This document shows, in pieces, positions 8,386-17,854 of a stretch of DNA of 64,000 nucleotides (positions are counted from its first letter, which is position 1; every line of letters starts with the position of its first letter). The DNA is from Fimbriimonadaceae bacterium. Lineage in GTDB: Bacteria; Armatimonadota; Fimbriimonadia; Fimbriimonadales; Fimbriimonadaceae. The notes below the pieces were generated by a model that saw only the letters and a list, made by a program, of their open reading frames with translations, was not told the DNA's origin and did not search any database. The translations under genes and the position numbers were made by a program. The stretch covers positions 1-64,000 of the forward strand of contig JADLBH010000002.1 in the NCBI GenBank assembly GCA_020847855.1, read 5' to 3'.

Positions 8386-10460
8386 GAGCCTTTGCGGGGG
8401 AGCGCGGTTGGCTCGACTACCTTCTCGCGTCGGTGTGTTGCCTTTCGGCCCTCGTCTCGGTGAGCCTCAGCGTCGGCAATACGGCCATGGCGTGGTTCCT
8501 GGGAACCATCGCGCTGCTCGGACTTTGTACTTCGCTCGCCGTCTCCTCGGGCTTGAGGAAGTGGCGGGGGATCGGGATTGACGGCACGGCCTGGACGATC
8601 ATGGCCATGCTCGCCGCGATCAACGTGGGATGGCTGAACCGCTCTTTGCCCGACGAGGGGTTCCCGTTCCAGATCATCGCCGCAGCTTGGCTCTGCTGGA
8701 TGATCGTTCTCTGCTCGTTCTTCTCATGGCGCGACCAGACCCTGCTCTTCCTCACCCTCCCATGCATCGCGCTCTACGGCTTGGTCGGAACCTTTGAGAA
8801 CTACGCCTATGGCACCGCGATGTTCTTCGCCTTCATGGTGAGCGCGGCCACGCTCTACGCCCGAGTCCACCATCGCTCTATGATCGAGCGTGCCGTGAGG
8901 GCAGGCGTCTCCGACCCGCTCCTGCTGAGCCGGGGGCCGTGGCGGTGGATGGCAGGGCCGGAGTGGGCACTGGGCTCGGCGTTCGTGGTCGTGCTCGTGA
9001 GCCTGATCGGGGCTCCTGCATTGAGGTTCACCGTCCGCAACGTGGCTGGACGGATCAACGTCGCGCTTCCAGAACAAGCGCGACCGCGGACCGCGGCGAC
9101 GAACCAGAACCTCGACCAGACGGTCGGGAACGGGCCCCAACCCTACGACCGGACCATTGTGATGCGGGTGAAGTATGACGGCCGCATCCCCTATTTGCGA
9201 GCCGCGACCTACCCGATCCAGGCTCCTCGCGGATGGAACTCGATCTCGAAGGTCGTCCCTGCGAACGATCCCGTGCTCTATCGCCGAAGGGGCGACGATC
9301 CCGAGGCCAACATCGCTCAGGACGGCACGGTTACCGTCTTCCCAGAGGGGGTGTCCGACGAGAACATCGCGAACCCTGAACTCTCGACCATGGAGGTCAA
9401 GGGCTTCACGCCCGACGCCAGGATCAGCGCACCGGGCAACATCGTCTCGGTGTCCGGCGTCTCGCCGGACCGAGTGAGCCAGTCCCTCATGAACGGGGTC
9501 TTGATCACGCCGAAGCCGGACTACTCGGAGACTCTGCGACTCACCTACGGGACGGCTCCCGCCGCGTCAGACCCCGGCAGGGTGAACTCGGGCCTGCCTT
9601 CGTTCCTTGCCCAGTTCGGTGGGTTCTATCGGGACGCGGGCTCGGTCTCCAACCGGTTTCTCGACTTCATCCAGCGCTCCGTGGGCGACGAGACGAACGA
9701 CTTCCGCAAGGCGAGCCTCCTCAAGGAAGCGATCGCCAGAGCCGCGAACTATAACCTGCGCACTCGACCCGTGGGCCAGGGGCAAGACCCCGTGGACTTT
9801 CTCCTCTTTGAGAACAAGGAAGGCTATTGCGACCTATTCGCGACCGCGATGACACGGGGAGCGCGACAACTGGGCATGCCCGCGCGCTACTCTGTCGGCT
9901 ATCTGGTTGACGCCTCCGACCGCGATGAGAACGGCTATATCAACGTTCGGCGCCGCGACTATCACGCTTGGTGCGAGATTCACTTTCAGGGCATCGGCTG
10001 GGTTCCATTCGACGCTACGGAAGGCGCGCTGGACGTGACTCCGGAGGAGGGCGCGCTCCTGGACAGGCCAGGGTCCGCCTTGTGGAAGCAACGTTGGGCG
10101 CAGATCTTGGTAGGGCTCCTCGCCCTCGGCGGTCTCGCGTACGGGGCCGTCGTAGGGCGGAAGAGGATCCTCGAGTTCTTCCGTGGGGTCCGCCCGTCCC
10201 GCCTCGTCGCTGCCCATGCCCGCTTCGCCCAGCTCGTCCAACGCCAAACTCACGAGCCTCGACGCTTTTCGGAGACGCTGAGCGAGTACTTGCAGCGCGT
10301 GGGAAGGCCCCTCGCAGACTCGCGCACCTTGGCGGACGCAGCGGTGGCCGCGCTCGACCGTGCGATCTATCGCTCCGGCGAGGGTGCCGAGGACGATGCC
10401 ATCGCCGCCGTAGCTGCGTTTGCAGAGTCCCTACCCGACCGGCGCGCAAGGTCAGACTAG
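8382..10460 (+). CDS. TgpA-like membrane transglutaminase-family protein
   Basis: A 692-residue protein with about six N-terminal transmembrane helices (about 10-225), a periplasmic transglutaminase-like domain, another helix near 575-590 and a C-terminal cytoplasmic DUF4129-like tail. The catalytic triad is intact: Cys483 in EGYCDLFA, His528 in DYHAWCEI and Asp544 in PFDATEG. It is the third gene of the MoxR / DUF58 / transglutaminase operon, with a TTG start overlapping the previous stop. In Pseudomonas TgpA is needed for viability, but its substrate is unsettled. The next gene, holA, begins a few bases downstream. Confidence 0.92.
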   Translation: MRAFAGERGWLDYLLASVCCLSALVSVSLSVGNTAMAWFLGTIALLGLCTSLAVSSGLRKWRGIGIDGTAWTIMAMLAAINVGWLNRSLPDEGFPFQIIAAAWLCWMIVLCSFFSWRDQTLLFLTLPCIALYGLVGTFENYAYGTAMFFAFMVSAATLYARVHHRSMIERAVRAGVSDPLLLSRGPWRWMAGPEWALGSAFVVVLVSLIGAPALRFTVRNVAGRINVALPEQARPRTAATNQNLDQTVGNGPQPYDRTIVMRVKYDGRIPYLRAATYPIQAPRGWNSISKVVPANDPVLYRRRGDDPEANIAQDGTVTVFPEGVSDENIANPELSTMEVKGFTPDARISAPGNIVSVSGVSPDRVSQSLMNGVLITPKPDYSETLRLTYGTAPAASDPGRVNSGLPSFLAQFGGFYRDAGSVSNRFLDFIQRSVGDETNDFRKASLLKEAIARAANYNLRTRPVGQGQDPVDFLLFENKEGYCDLFATAMTRGARQLGMPARYSVGYLVDASDRDENGYINVRRRDYHAWCEIHFQGIGWVPFDATEGALDVTPEEGALLDRPGSALWKQRWAQILVGLLALGGLAYGAVVGRKRILEFFRGVRPSRLVAAHARFAQLVQRQTHEPRRFSETLSEYLQRVGRPLADSRTLADAAVAALDRAIYRSGEGAEDDAIAAVAAFAESLPDRRARSD

Positions 10461-10464
10461 AGTC

Positions 10465-11541
10465 GTGGCCGTGCCCTCCCCCGAACAACTGTTGCGGCAC
10501 GCTTGCGTCCTGGTACACGGGAACGACTCGGTATCCAAGACGGCCCTGCTTCGGGCTCTGACCGAGGGTGCCAGTGCCGGAGACGAGCTCGTCCAAAGCC
10601 GTGCAGGCGAGCGCGGTCTGCAGGACTTGATCGGCGAGGCCGGCACACCACCGTTCTTCAGCGAGCGGCGCATGGTGGTGGTTCGCCACGCCGAAGAGCT
10701 CGACCCTGGGGAGTTCCCCGGCGGGGCGAAGGGGCTCGAAAAGACTCTTTCCGAATTGCCGGAGACGGGCCTGCTCGTGCTCGTGGAGTCGGAGCCTGGG
10801 ACGGTGCAGGGCGAAGGGCGAAGGTCGCACGGGGCCGCGCTCCGGAGGATCGTGAAGTCTGCGGGGGGGGACGTAGTCGTCGTCGACTACGACCCTAAGC
10901 GGCTTGCCGACGAACTCCGGCTCCGGGCCAAGGAGCAAGGGAAGACATTGAGCCCCATCGCGGCTCGCACCCTGGCCGACATGGTGGGTGGGAACCTTGC
11001 GTCCGGTGCCATGGAGCTTCAAAAGCTCGTGAGCTTCGTGGGCGAGGCAACGTCCATCGCGGAGGAGGACGTCCTCGCGGTCACGGTCGCCGAACAGGAG
11101 TACAACGTATTCGCCTTGGCCGAGAGCGTCATGAACGGCCGCACTCCCGAAGCGATGGGGCAGTTGCAGCGGCTCTTCGCTGGATCGCGGCAAGTCAAGG
11201 ACGAGGTGATCCCACGCATCGTTCCCGTCATGCTCGGCCAATTGCGCATGGCCCGCCAGACGAGGGCGCTGCTCGACCAAGGCGAGGACCCCATGCGTCC
11301 GAGCGACGAAGCAAGACGGTGGCTACCAGAGAAGAACGTCTCGCTAGAACCGGATTGGAAGTACCGTCGAATCTTGGGGATCGCTAGGAGGAACAGCCGC
11401 GAACGACTCGCCGAGATGCTGGACCTCTTGACGGAAGCGGACGCCCGACTCAAGGGCTTGGCGGCAGGGCGCGATCCTGGGGAGACGATCGAGTATGCGC
11501 TCATCGAAATGAGCCGCCTCGCCGCAGGAACTGCCCGGTAG
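10465..11541 (+). CDS. holA: DNA polymerase III delta subunit
   Basis: The clamp-loader delta subunit, which opens the sliding clamp. The protein of about 358 residues has the family features: an early VLVHGNDSVSKTALLRAL strand-loop-helix related to a AAA+ fold, the middle ADMVGGNLASGAMELQKL segment, and the C-terminal collar domain with GQLRMARQTRALLDQG. The GTG at 10465 lies just after the transglutaminase stop; an in-frame TTG at 10420 would overlap that gene and is less likely. It probably shares the upstream transcript. Confidence 0.92.
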   Translation: MAVPSPEQLLRHACVLVHGNDSVSKTALLRALTEGASAGDELVQSRAGERGLQDLIGEAGTPPFFSERRMVVVRHAEELDPGEFPGGAKGLEKTLSELPETGLLVLVESEPGTVQGEGRRSHGAALRRIVKSAGGDVVVVDYDPKRLADELRLRAKEQGKTLSPIAARTLADMVGGNLASGAMELQKLVSFVGEATSIAEEDVLAVTVAEQEYNVFALAESVMNGRTPEAMGQLQRLFAGSRQVKDEVIPRIVPVMLGQLRMARQTRALLDQGEDPMRPSDEARRWLPEKNVSLEPDWKYRRILGIARRNSRERLAEMLDLLTEADARLKGLAAGRDPGETIEYALIEMSRLAAGTAR

Positions 11542-11603
11542 CTTCGCCAGGTTTCTGCACCCCGTGGCACCTCGCAAGGGGCTCAGTAGTACAAAGGCAT
11601 ACT

Positions 11604-11891
11604 GTGGGTTCGCACGACGACATTCGCAACGGGGAGATTCATCGGGTGCTCCGCTATTTGGGGTCGGAAGATCCGTGCCCTACGGCCATCGCGGTGTCGG
11701 AGCTGACGGGAGCGGACCCTCGGGAGGTGGCCCTTGCATTGGTTCGCGTGCGCAGCGCAAGGCGCATCCGTGGCCTCGTCATAGCCACGCTGCTCGTGGC
11801 TGGCTCCATGGCCGCGCTCCACTTGCCGCAGGGATTGTGGCCCAAGGAAGACCAGCCAAGCGGGTCTCTCGCACCCGCCCGGCTTTCGTGA
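11604..11891 (+). CDS. Small single-pass membrane protein, unknown
   Basis: A 95-residue frame starting with GTG, with AAAGG six bases upstream. Residues 10-50 look like a helical DNA-binding-type or regulatory segment (HRVLRYLGSEDPCPTAIAVSELTG). One transmembrane helix follows (about 57-73), then a short Pro-rich tail. It ends one base before the stop of the convergent rhamnosidase gene. No family is recognised. The codon usage looks like that of its neighbours, so it is probably real, but small genes are hard to prove by eye. Confidence 0.5.
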   Translation: MGSHDDIRNGEIHRVLRYLGSEDPCPTAIAVSELTGADPREVALALVRVRSARRIRGLVIATLLVAGSMAALHLPQGLWPKEDQPSGSLAPARLS

Positions 11892-14591
11892 CTATTCTCG
11901 GTAACGAACCGTGTACGTGCCTGCCGGTACTTCCGCGGTGCGGCCGTCCTTCGACCATTTAAGGCCGGATTCGGCCATCGCTCGCGCGGGAAGGGTGAGA
12001 GAGGCGTTCTGGTTCGGCGGTACGGTCACCGTCACTTCAACCCCCTCCCCTTCTCGTCGCCAGCCACAGGCATAGAGGCCGCCGAGGGCGCGATAGGTGC
12101 CGGATGCCCAGGTGAGTCCAGGGCCGGGTTGGGGATGGAAGTCCACGCGCCCAGGAGCACGAAAAGCCCGGATGCCCACTACGGTCTCCATGATCCATTC
12201 TCCCACCGAGCCGAGCGCGTAGTGTGAGAACGAGTTCATTCCTGGATCCTGGAACCCACGTCCGCGGACATACCCGTCCCACCGCTCCCAAATCGTCGTC
12301 GCCCCGTTGGCGATCGAGTATCCCCAGCCTGGGAAATCCTTGCGCAGGAGGATCCCATAGGCAAGGTCGTTATAGCCGTGCCGGGAGAGGGACCGAAGGA
12401 GCGAGCGCGTGCTGTGGAAGCCCGTGGTGTGTGCGCCGCCCCGCTTCCTCACGGACTCGGCCAGGTGCCGTGTCGCAGCGTCCGCTTGCTCTTCCGTGAG
12501 GATTCCAAAGTCCAGTGCCATCGCGTAGCCCGCTTGCGTGTCCCCTTGTATCCTCCCATCCGGCGCGACGAAGGCTTCACGAAAGGCTTGGCCGATCTCC
12601 TTTGCCACGGACGTGAACCGCTCGGCGTCGGCTCTGCGCCCTAGGACCTCAGCGGCGGAAGCGACTTGGCCCGCGCTCCGGAACCACATCAGGGTCGCGA
12701 ATGCCTCCTTGGGGATCTCGCACCCGGTTGCGTCCCACCCGTCCCGGACCAGCGTGTTGCCGTTGAGCCAGTCGCCATAGTCGTTGTGACGGGCGTTCGC
12801 CCAGGTGTACCCAGGGTTCTTGGACTCGATCCAGTCCAGGTACCGCACCATCGAGTCGTAGTGATCCTCCAGCACCGCCTTGTCGCCGGTCGCTTGGTAG
12901 AGCAGCCATGCACAACCGACCCCGGCGTCCCCCCAGCCCGGTGCCCCGCTGAACCTTTCGTCCGGGCCGTAGGGGTGGGGTGCAAAGTCGGGATACCGCC
13001 CGTCCTTGGCCTGCGCGTCCCTCATGTCCTGGAGCCACTTGGCGAGGAACGCGGCGAGGTCCATTCGGTACATCGCGGTCGGGCCGTAAGCCAGGATGTC
13101 CCCGGTCCAACCGAGCCTCTCGTCCCGCTGAGGGCAGTCGGTCGGTACGCCCATGAGGTTGGCGCGCTGGGTCCATAGGATGTTGCTCCATAACTGCTCG
13201 ACCCCGGGATCGGAGCATTGAAAGTTCGAGACCTCTTGCGCCGAACTCGTGAACACGAGCGAGACATAGTCCGAAGGCTTGGGCCGGGTGCTCAGCCCCT
13301 CGATCTGAACGTAGCGGTAGCCATGATAGGTGAAGCTCGGCTGCCACGCCTTGACGCTCCTGCTCGCGGGGAGCACGACCCGATCCACCTGGGGTGCCCC
13401 GCGAAGGTTTTCGGTGTAGACGGTCCCGTCCTCGTTGAGCATCTCCGCGTGACGCAGCACGATCACGGATCCTGGTGTTCCTCCGAAGTTCGCTCGAAGG
13501 AACCCAGCGTGGTTCTGACCGAAGTCAAGAACGAAGACCCCTGGTGCCGGTTCCGTGACCGCTTTGGGCTTGAGTCGCTCGACGACCCGGATCGGCTCGT
13601 TGGGCTGTGGGACGATGGTAGCCTCGCTCTGGATGGATGTCGTTTTGGGGCGAGTCCACTCCTTGCCCTCGAACCCCGGCGAGTCCCAGCCTGGCATTTG
13701 CCTGGCGCCGTCGTAGAACTCCCCATCGAGGATATCGGAAGTGCGTACGGGCCCAGACATCGAGATCCGCCAATCGCCGCCAGTGGAGACCGTCTGCAAA
13801 CTCCCGTCCTTGTATCGAAGTACGAGTTGGCACAAGAATTTGGGCCTTAGTCCATAGACGCCACGGAGGAGTTTTTCCGGATGCAGGGCCTGCGACATGC
13901 CGAGCCTCCCGGCATACCAGCCGTCCCCCAGCACGACGCCGATCGCGTTCGCCCCCTCCCGGAGCTGGCCGGTCACGTCGTAGGCTTGGTACATCACGCG
14001 CCGCGTGTAGTCGGTCCATTCCGGGGCGAGGACGTGATCGCCGACCGGTGTTCCGTTGAGTCTTGCGGAATAGGCACCGAGCGCGGTGGCGAAGAGGGTC
14101 GCCGATTCCAGGTCAGGCGCCACCTCGAACTCCCTCCTCAGATAGCAGACCGGAAGTGCGGGCAGCGTGGCAGGGTCTCTGTGTGCCTCGATGGGGTATG
14201 GGTCCGACAACCAACTCCCCTCCCAACCTTCCTCGCCGAACAAGCCTGTGCCAAACGTGGATCGTGCGCGGCTCGGTGAGCCCTCCCCAGCCTCCCAAAC
14301 TTCGAGCTCCCACTCGTACTTCGTAGCCGGGAGCAGGGGTTCGCCGTCGTAGGCCACGCCCGACTGCTTATGAGAAGGCACCTTGCCGCTGTCCCAGATC
14401 GTCTTGCCGCCGCTAGAGACCGCGATGCGGAACGCGGCTTGGGTCGCACCCTGCCCGCCGCCCTCCAGCTCCCAGCTGAACCTTGGCCCAGGGGCCACCA
14501 CCGTCATAGGCTCGACCAAGGAGTTTGCGCGCAAGTGGATCGGCTTCATCGGGCCCGCCGATTCTATCAGGAGAGCGAGGAGGAGCACCAT
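11892..14591 (-). CDS. Alpha-L-rhamnosidase, GH78
   Basis: Hydrolyses terminal alpha-L-rhamnose from plant or microbial glycans. The ~899-residue protein follows the GH78 plan: N-terminal beta domains (a fibronectin-like start, then the jelly-roll with SARLNGTPVGDHVLAPEWTDY), and an (alpha/alpha)6 barrel with the conserved D490ERLGWTGD catalytic-region motif and APGWGDAGVGC. A C-terminal beta domain closes the protein. The hydrophobic N-terminus (VLLLALLIESAGP) may be a short signal peptide. Start choice is uncertain: ATG at 14591 is used, with TTG at 14627 and ATG at 14549 also possible. It is divergent from the next gene. Confidence 0.93.
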   Translation of the reverse strand: MVLLLALLIESAGPMKPIHLRANSLVEPMTVVAPGPRFSWELEGGGQGATQAAFRIAVSSGGKTIWDSGKVPSHKQSGVAYDGEPLLPATKYEWELEVWEAGEGSPSRARSTFGTGLFGEEGWEGSWLSDPYPIEAHRDPATLPALPVCYLRREFEVAPDLESATLFATALGAYSARLNGTPVGDHVLAPEWTDYTRRVMYQAYDVTGQLREGANAIGVVLGDGWYAGRLGMSQALHPEKLLRGVYGLRPKFLCQLVLRYKDGSLQTVSTGGDWRISMSGPVRTSDILDGEFYDGARQMPGWDSPGFEGKEWTRPKTTSIQSEATIVPQPNEPIRVVERLKPKAVTEPAPGVFVLDFGQNHAGFLRANFGGTPGSVIVLRHAEMLNEDGTVYTENLRGAPQVDRVVLPASRSVKAWQPSFTYHGYRYVQIEGLSTRPKPSDYVSLVFTSSAQEVSNFQCSDPGVEQLWSNILWTQRANLMGVPTDCPQRDERLGWTGDILAYGPTAMYRMDLAAFLAKWLQDMRDAQAKDGRYPDFAPHPYGPDERFSGAPGWGDAGVGCAWLLYQATGDKAVLEDHYDSMVRYLDWIESKNPGYTWANARHNDYGDWLNGNTLVRDGWDATGCEIPKEAFATLMWFRSAGQVASAAEVLGRRADAERFTSVAKEIGQAFREAFVAPDGRIQGDTQAGYAMALDFGILTEEQADAATRHLAESVRKRGGAHTTGFHSTRSLLRSLSRHGYNDLAYGILLRKDFPGWGYSIANGATTIWERWDGYVRGRGFQDPGMNSFSHYALGSVGEWIMETVVGIRAFRAPGRVDFHPQPGPGLTWASGTYRALGGLYACGWRREGEGVEVTVTVPPNQNASLTLPARAMAESGLKWSKDGRTAEVPAGTYTVRYRE

Positions 14592-14698
14592 CTTCCGTCG
14601 AGAGTACTCGGGTTGGCGATGCCGCAAAATTACCGGGCCTTTGACTGGCCCTCTTCGTGTAGAGTTACAGAGCGGCCGAACTTGCCGCAGGTGTTCCC

Positions 14699-17600
14699 AT
14701 GACGATCTTCATAGCAGCCCTCGCCGCCACGATCGAGAATCCCTTCGCCCATGCCGACACGGTCCAGCTTGCCGGAGTGAAGCTGGTCCGCATCGAAGGC
14801 AGAGCGAACCTCACCACCGCGAGCCGCCAGGACGGTACGGTTCTCGCAGCCTTTGCCGACGGCGGTTTCGCACTCGCTTGGCAGAGCAAGTACCTCAACT
14901 CTGGAGTCCCTGGGGTCGCGTACCGGGAGTTCGATCCTTTGGGAAGACCGCTCTCCGACGAGAGGCGAAGCTCGGTGGAGACCGGTTCCGTGCAGGTTCG
15001 CCCCAGCCTGACCTACCATGGGGGCGAGCCGGAGGTCGCCTACGAGGCCAAATGGCGGGGCTCCATGCAGAGCGGGGTCTTCACGGGCGACCGCGCCCTC
15101 GAACCGCACGACGGCGCGCGCCAGCAGGGCGTCTCGTCCGACAGTTCGGGCGACCACCGTGCTTGGGTCTGGCTCGTCGAAGACAACCAGGGCCGAGCCC
15201 GTGCCCGGGCCAAGCTCGGTGACTCGCCCGCGTTTTGGCTCGACGAGAGTTTGAGCCATCAGGGCACGCCATGCGTCGCCGCGGACGAATCAGGCGCCGT
15301 GTTCGCTTGGACCGTGACCCGCCGAGACGGTACCCCGGATGGGATCGTTGCCCGCAGGTTCGATTGGAGGGGCCAGGGCCAGGGTTCCAGGATCCAGGTC
15401 GCAGGGAAGGGCTCGGTCGAGCCCTCGGTAGCCCTCGGGGGCGGCCGGGCCGTCATCGCCTACCATTCGGCGGGCGAGAACGGGCGTTACTCGGTGGAGA
15501 GCAGCGTCTACACGGCCGGTCTTGTGCCGATTCGACCTGAGATCGCGGTGACCCACCTTGCGGGGCATTCCAGTGGTGCCGCGGCCGCGGTTCGACCGGA
15601 CGGGACGTTTGCGATCGCTTGGAACCAGTCCGAAGGCGGGCAACGGGACGTGATGCTTCAATACTTCAGCAAGGACGGTACTCCGTCCGGGCGTGCGGTC
15701 GTGGCTACGAGGATGGCCGAAGGGGACCAGTCCCTCGCCGAAGGGACGGGAGCACGCCGAATGGCCTTTGGGCGGGACGGCCTGATCCTCGCGTGGTCCG
15801 GAGAGGGTGGGCTGGGTGACGGTTCGGGCGCCTATTTCACGAAGTTCGTACCCGCGGCCAGCCTTTCGGAGGCGACGTTGCGCGACCTGCTCGCTTGGAA
15901 GCCCGCTGGGGCGGGAGCGTTTGGGTCGAGTAGCGTGCCGGAGCTCATGCTAGCTCAGCGCGAGGTCGGCTTCGCAGGGCCGCACGAACCTCCCATCTTC
16001 ACCAAGCCGAGCCCGCAGAGCGGGAACGGCTTGCAAACCCCCAACTTCGGTGCCGGGTTCAACGTCTTTTCCCAGACCAGCTTCACCCCCCCCGATTGTG
16101 ACCTAGCGATCGGCAAGGACCACGTGGTGGTGACCGTGAACGACGGGATCGCCTTCTACACGAAGTCCGGAACCCAGACCTTCACCGCGAACATGCGGCT
16201 GACGACTGGGTTCTGGGGCCAGCTCGCGGCCTCGGACAACTTCATCTACGATCCCGAGACGTTCTATGACCCGACAACGGACCGCTACTTCGTCATGGCC
16301 ACCCAAGGGGCGGGAGGGACGCAGTCGAACATGCTCATCGGCGTCTCGGATGACGGCGATCCGAACGGAAGCTGGTTCCTCTACAAGTTCTCTACGACCG
16401 CCCTTGCGGGCAACCTCTTCGACTCGCCCAACTTTGGGTGTGACGCGAGCGTGCTCTACGTCACGGGCGACGGGTTTGGACTTGGTGCCAACTACCCCGT
16501 CTATTGCATCGAGAAGGCGCCCCTTCTCACAGGGGGCAGCCCGATTATCCGTTCCAAGGTGATGCCAACCTCGACCCAGTCGGCAGGTATCCCGGACGTC
16601 ATTGACATTGCCGAGCCTGCCTACTACATGGTCGAGCACAAGGAGGGAGCGACGAACACCGCGATAGATGTGATCGCGCTCACCGACCCGCTCAACACTC
16701 AGACGATCCAGCGGCTCACGCTCACCGTGCCCTCCTACACCGCGCCGGAGGATCCGCCCCAACAGGGCACGACCTCGCGACCCAACACGTTCGACGCCCG
16801 CTTCTGGAGCGTCAAGTACCGCAATGGCTCGCTCTGGGCTGCGCACCACGTCGGCAGCAGCCGAGTGCTCGCCCGTTGGTATCAGATCCAGTTGAACGGC
16901 TGGCCAACCTCAGGGAACATCCCGACAGTCGTGCAGTCGGGGAACGTTGACCTCGGTTCGACGGTGCGGTCGTCCTTCGTCGGCGTGGCCGCCGACGACC
17001 AGCAGAACGCGGCGACAGTCTACGCCCGCTCCTCGCCCACGGAGTTCCTCTCCATGTCGCGCTCTTCGCGCCGGTACAGTGATGCGCTCGGGACCATGCC
17101 AGTCAGTTCGATTGACAAGGTTGCGACGGCCGGATACACCGCCGGGCGTTGGGGCGATTACAGCGGTGCGGAAGCGGACCCGTGGTATCCGGGCCTCTTC
17201 TGGGGCCATGGGGAGTGGGCCCAAGGCGCAAGCTGGATGTCCTGGGTGCAACCGTATCGGGTAACGAACGAGGGCTGGGCAACTTCGCTCCAGTTGCTGC
17301 GGGGCCTCCACCAGGGCGGCGATCGAAGAAGCCTGCTCAAAGCGGACGGTTCCGGATACAGCGCCAAGAACGGTCTGGTGCTGAACTCGAGCGAGGCGCC
17401 TGTGCAGGTCGTGTTGGACACTCGATGCTCCTTGGCGTCGCCCGCCACGCTCCAGTTCCGATGGAAGCACCGGGTGACGGCGAACGGGCTGACCCAGTTC
17501 GTGGACGCCTTTGATTGGACCCTCGGCGACTATGTGACGGTGGACCAGCGTGCGGCGGTGGTCGCGGGGTCGGACATCCTCGTCTCCCTGCCGTCCCCGG

Positions 17601-17722
17601 CGCGGTTCCTCAAAGCGGGCACCCGCGAGATGCGCGTTCGGCTGCGCGTGGGTGCGCTGGGCCCGGTGACGTCGTCGTCTTGGAGCAGCGCGTCGGACGT
17701 CGCCCTCTGGATCGCTGACTAA
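14699..17722 (+). CDS. Large exported beta-rich protein with shared C-terminal module
   Basis: A 1007-residue protein of unknown function. The N-terminus is weakly signal-like (hydrophobic 2-10, AHAD at 17-20). Residues about 25-400 carry repeated strand patterns with WxV and GxxVAY elements, as in beta-propeller or sialidase-type folds. A Pro/Gly-rich linker (about 425-470) leads to a second domain (about 470-860) with DPETFYDPTTDRYFVMA and DSPNFGCD. The last ~125 residues (from about 881) resemble the ends of the secreted proteins at 17855-19612 and 47232-48588 and finish in the GPVT motif. A strong hairpin follows the stop. Likely a surface or exoprotein; function unknown. Confidence 0.8.
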   Translation: MTIFIAALAATIENPFAHADTVQLAGVKLVRIEGRANLTTASRQDGTVLAAFADGGFALAWQSKYLNSGVPGVAYREFDPLGRPLSDERRSSVETGSVQVRPSLTYHGGEPEVAYEAKWRGSMQSGVFTGDRALEPHDGARQQGVSSDSSGDHRAWVWLVEDNQGRARARAKLGDSPAFWLDESLSHQGTPCVAADESGAVFAWTVTRRDGTPDGIVARRFDWRGQGQGSRIQVAGKGSVEPSVALGGGRAVIAYHSAGENGRYSVESSVYTAGLVPIRPEIAVTHLAGHSSGAAAAVRPDGTFAIAWNQSEGGQRDVMLQYFSKDGTPSGRAVVATRMAEGDQSLAEGTGARRMAFGRDGLILAWSGEGGLGDGSGAYFTKFVPAASLSEATLRDLLAWKPAGAGAFGSSSVPELMLAQREVGFAGPHEPPIFTKPSPQSGNGLQTPNFGAGFNVFSQTSFTPPDCDLAIGKDHVVVTVNDGIAFYTKSGTQTFTANMRLTTGFWGQLAASDNFIYDPETFYDPTTDRYFVMATQGAGGTQSNMLIGVSDDGDPNGSWFLYKFSTTALAGNLFDSPNFGCDASVLYVTGDGFGLGANYPVYCIEKAPLLTGGSPIIRSKVMPTSTQSAGIPDVIDIAEPAYYMVEHKEGATNTAIDVIALTDPLNTQTIQRLTLTVPSYTAPEDPPQQGTTSRPNTFDARFWSVKYRNGSLWAAHHVGSSRVLARWYQIQLNGWPTSGNIPTVVQSGNVDLGSTVRSSFVGVAADDQQNAATVYARSSPTEFLSMSRSSRRYSDALGTMPVSSIDKVATAGYTAGRWGDYSGAEADPWYPGLFWGHGEWAQGASWMSWVQPYRVTNEGWATSLQLLRGLHQGGDRRSLLKADGSGYSAKNGLVLNSSEAPVQVVLDTRCSLASPATLQFRWKHRVTANGLTQFVDAFDWTLGDYVTVDQRAAVVAGSDILVSLPSPARFLKAGTREMRVRLRVGALGPVTSSSWSSASDVALWIAD

Positions 17723-17724
17723 CG

Positions 17725-17764
17725 GCAATCGGGGCACCGGCAGGAGCGTCGGTGCCCCGATTGC
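17725..17764 (+). terminator. Hairpin terminator of the 14699 gene
   Basis: A perfect 15-bp stem (17725-17739 with 17750-17764, loop of 10) begins two bases after the TAA stop. There is no following T-run, so termination may be factor-assisted or the hairpin may protect the 3' end. Confidence 0.7.
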
Positions 17765-17817
17765 GGGTGGGGCCGGGGAGGGGCGTCCTCTCAAACCCCT
17801 CCGGCGAATCGGCCCGC

Positions 17818-17842
17818 CCCGTTCCGGTAGGAGCGGAACGGG
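17818..17842 (-). terminator. Hairpin downstream of the 17855 gene
   Basis: A 9-bp perfect GC-rich stem (17818-17826 with 17834-17842, loop of 7) lies 12 bases beyond the stop of the convergent minus-strand gene. It lacks a clear T-run, like other hairpins in this window. Confidence 0.5.
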
Positions 17843-17854
17843 CCTGGCCCCAAC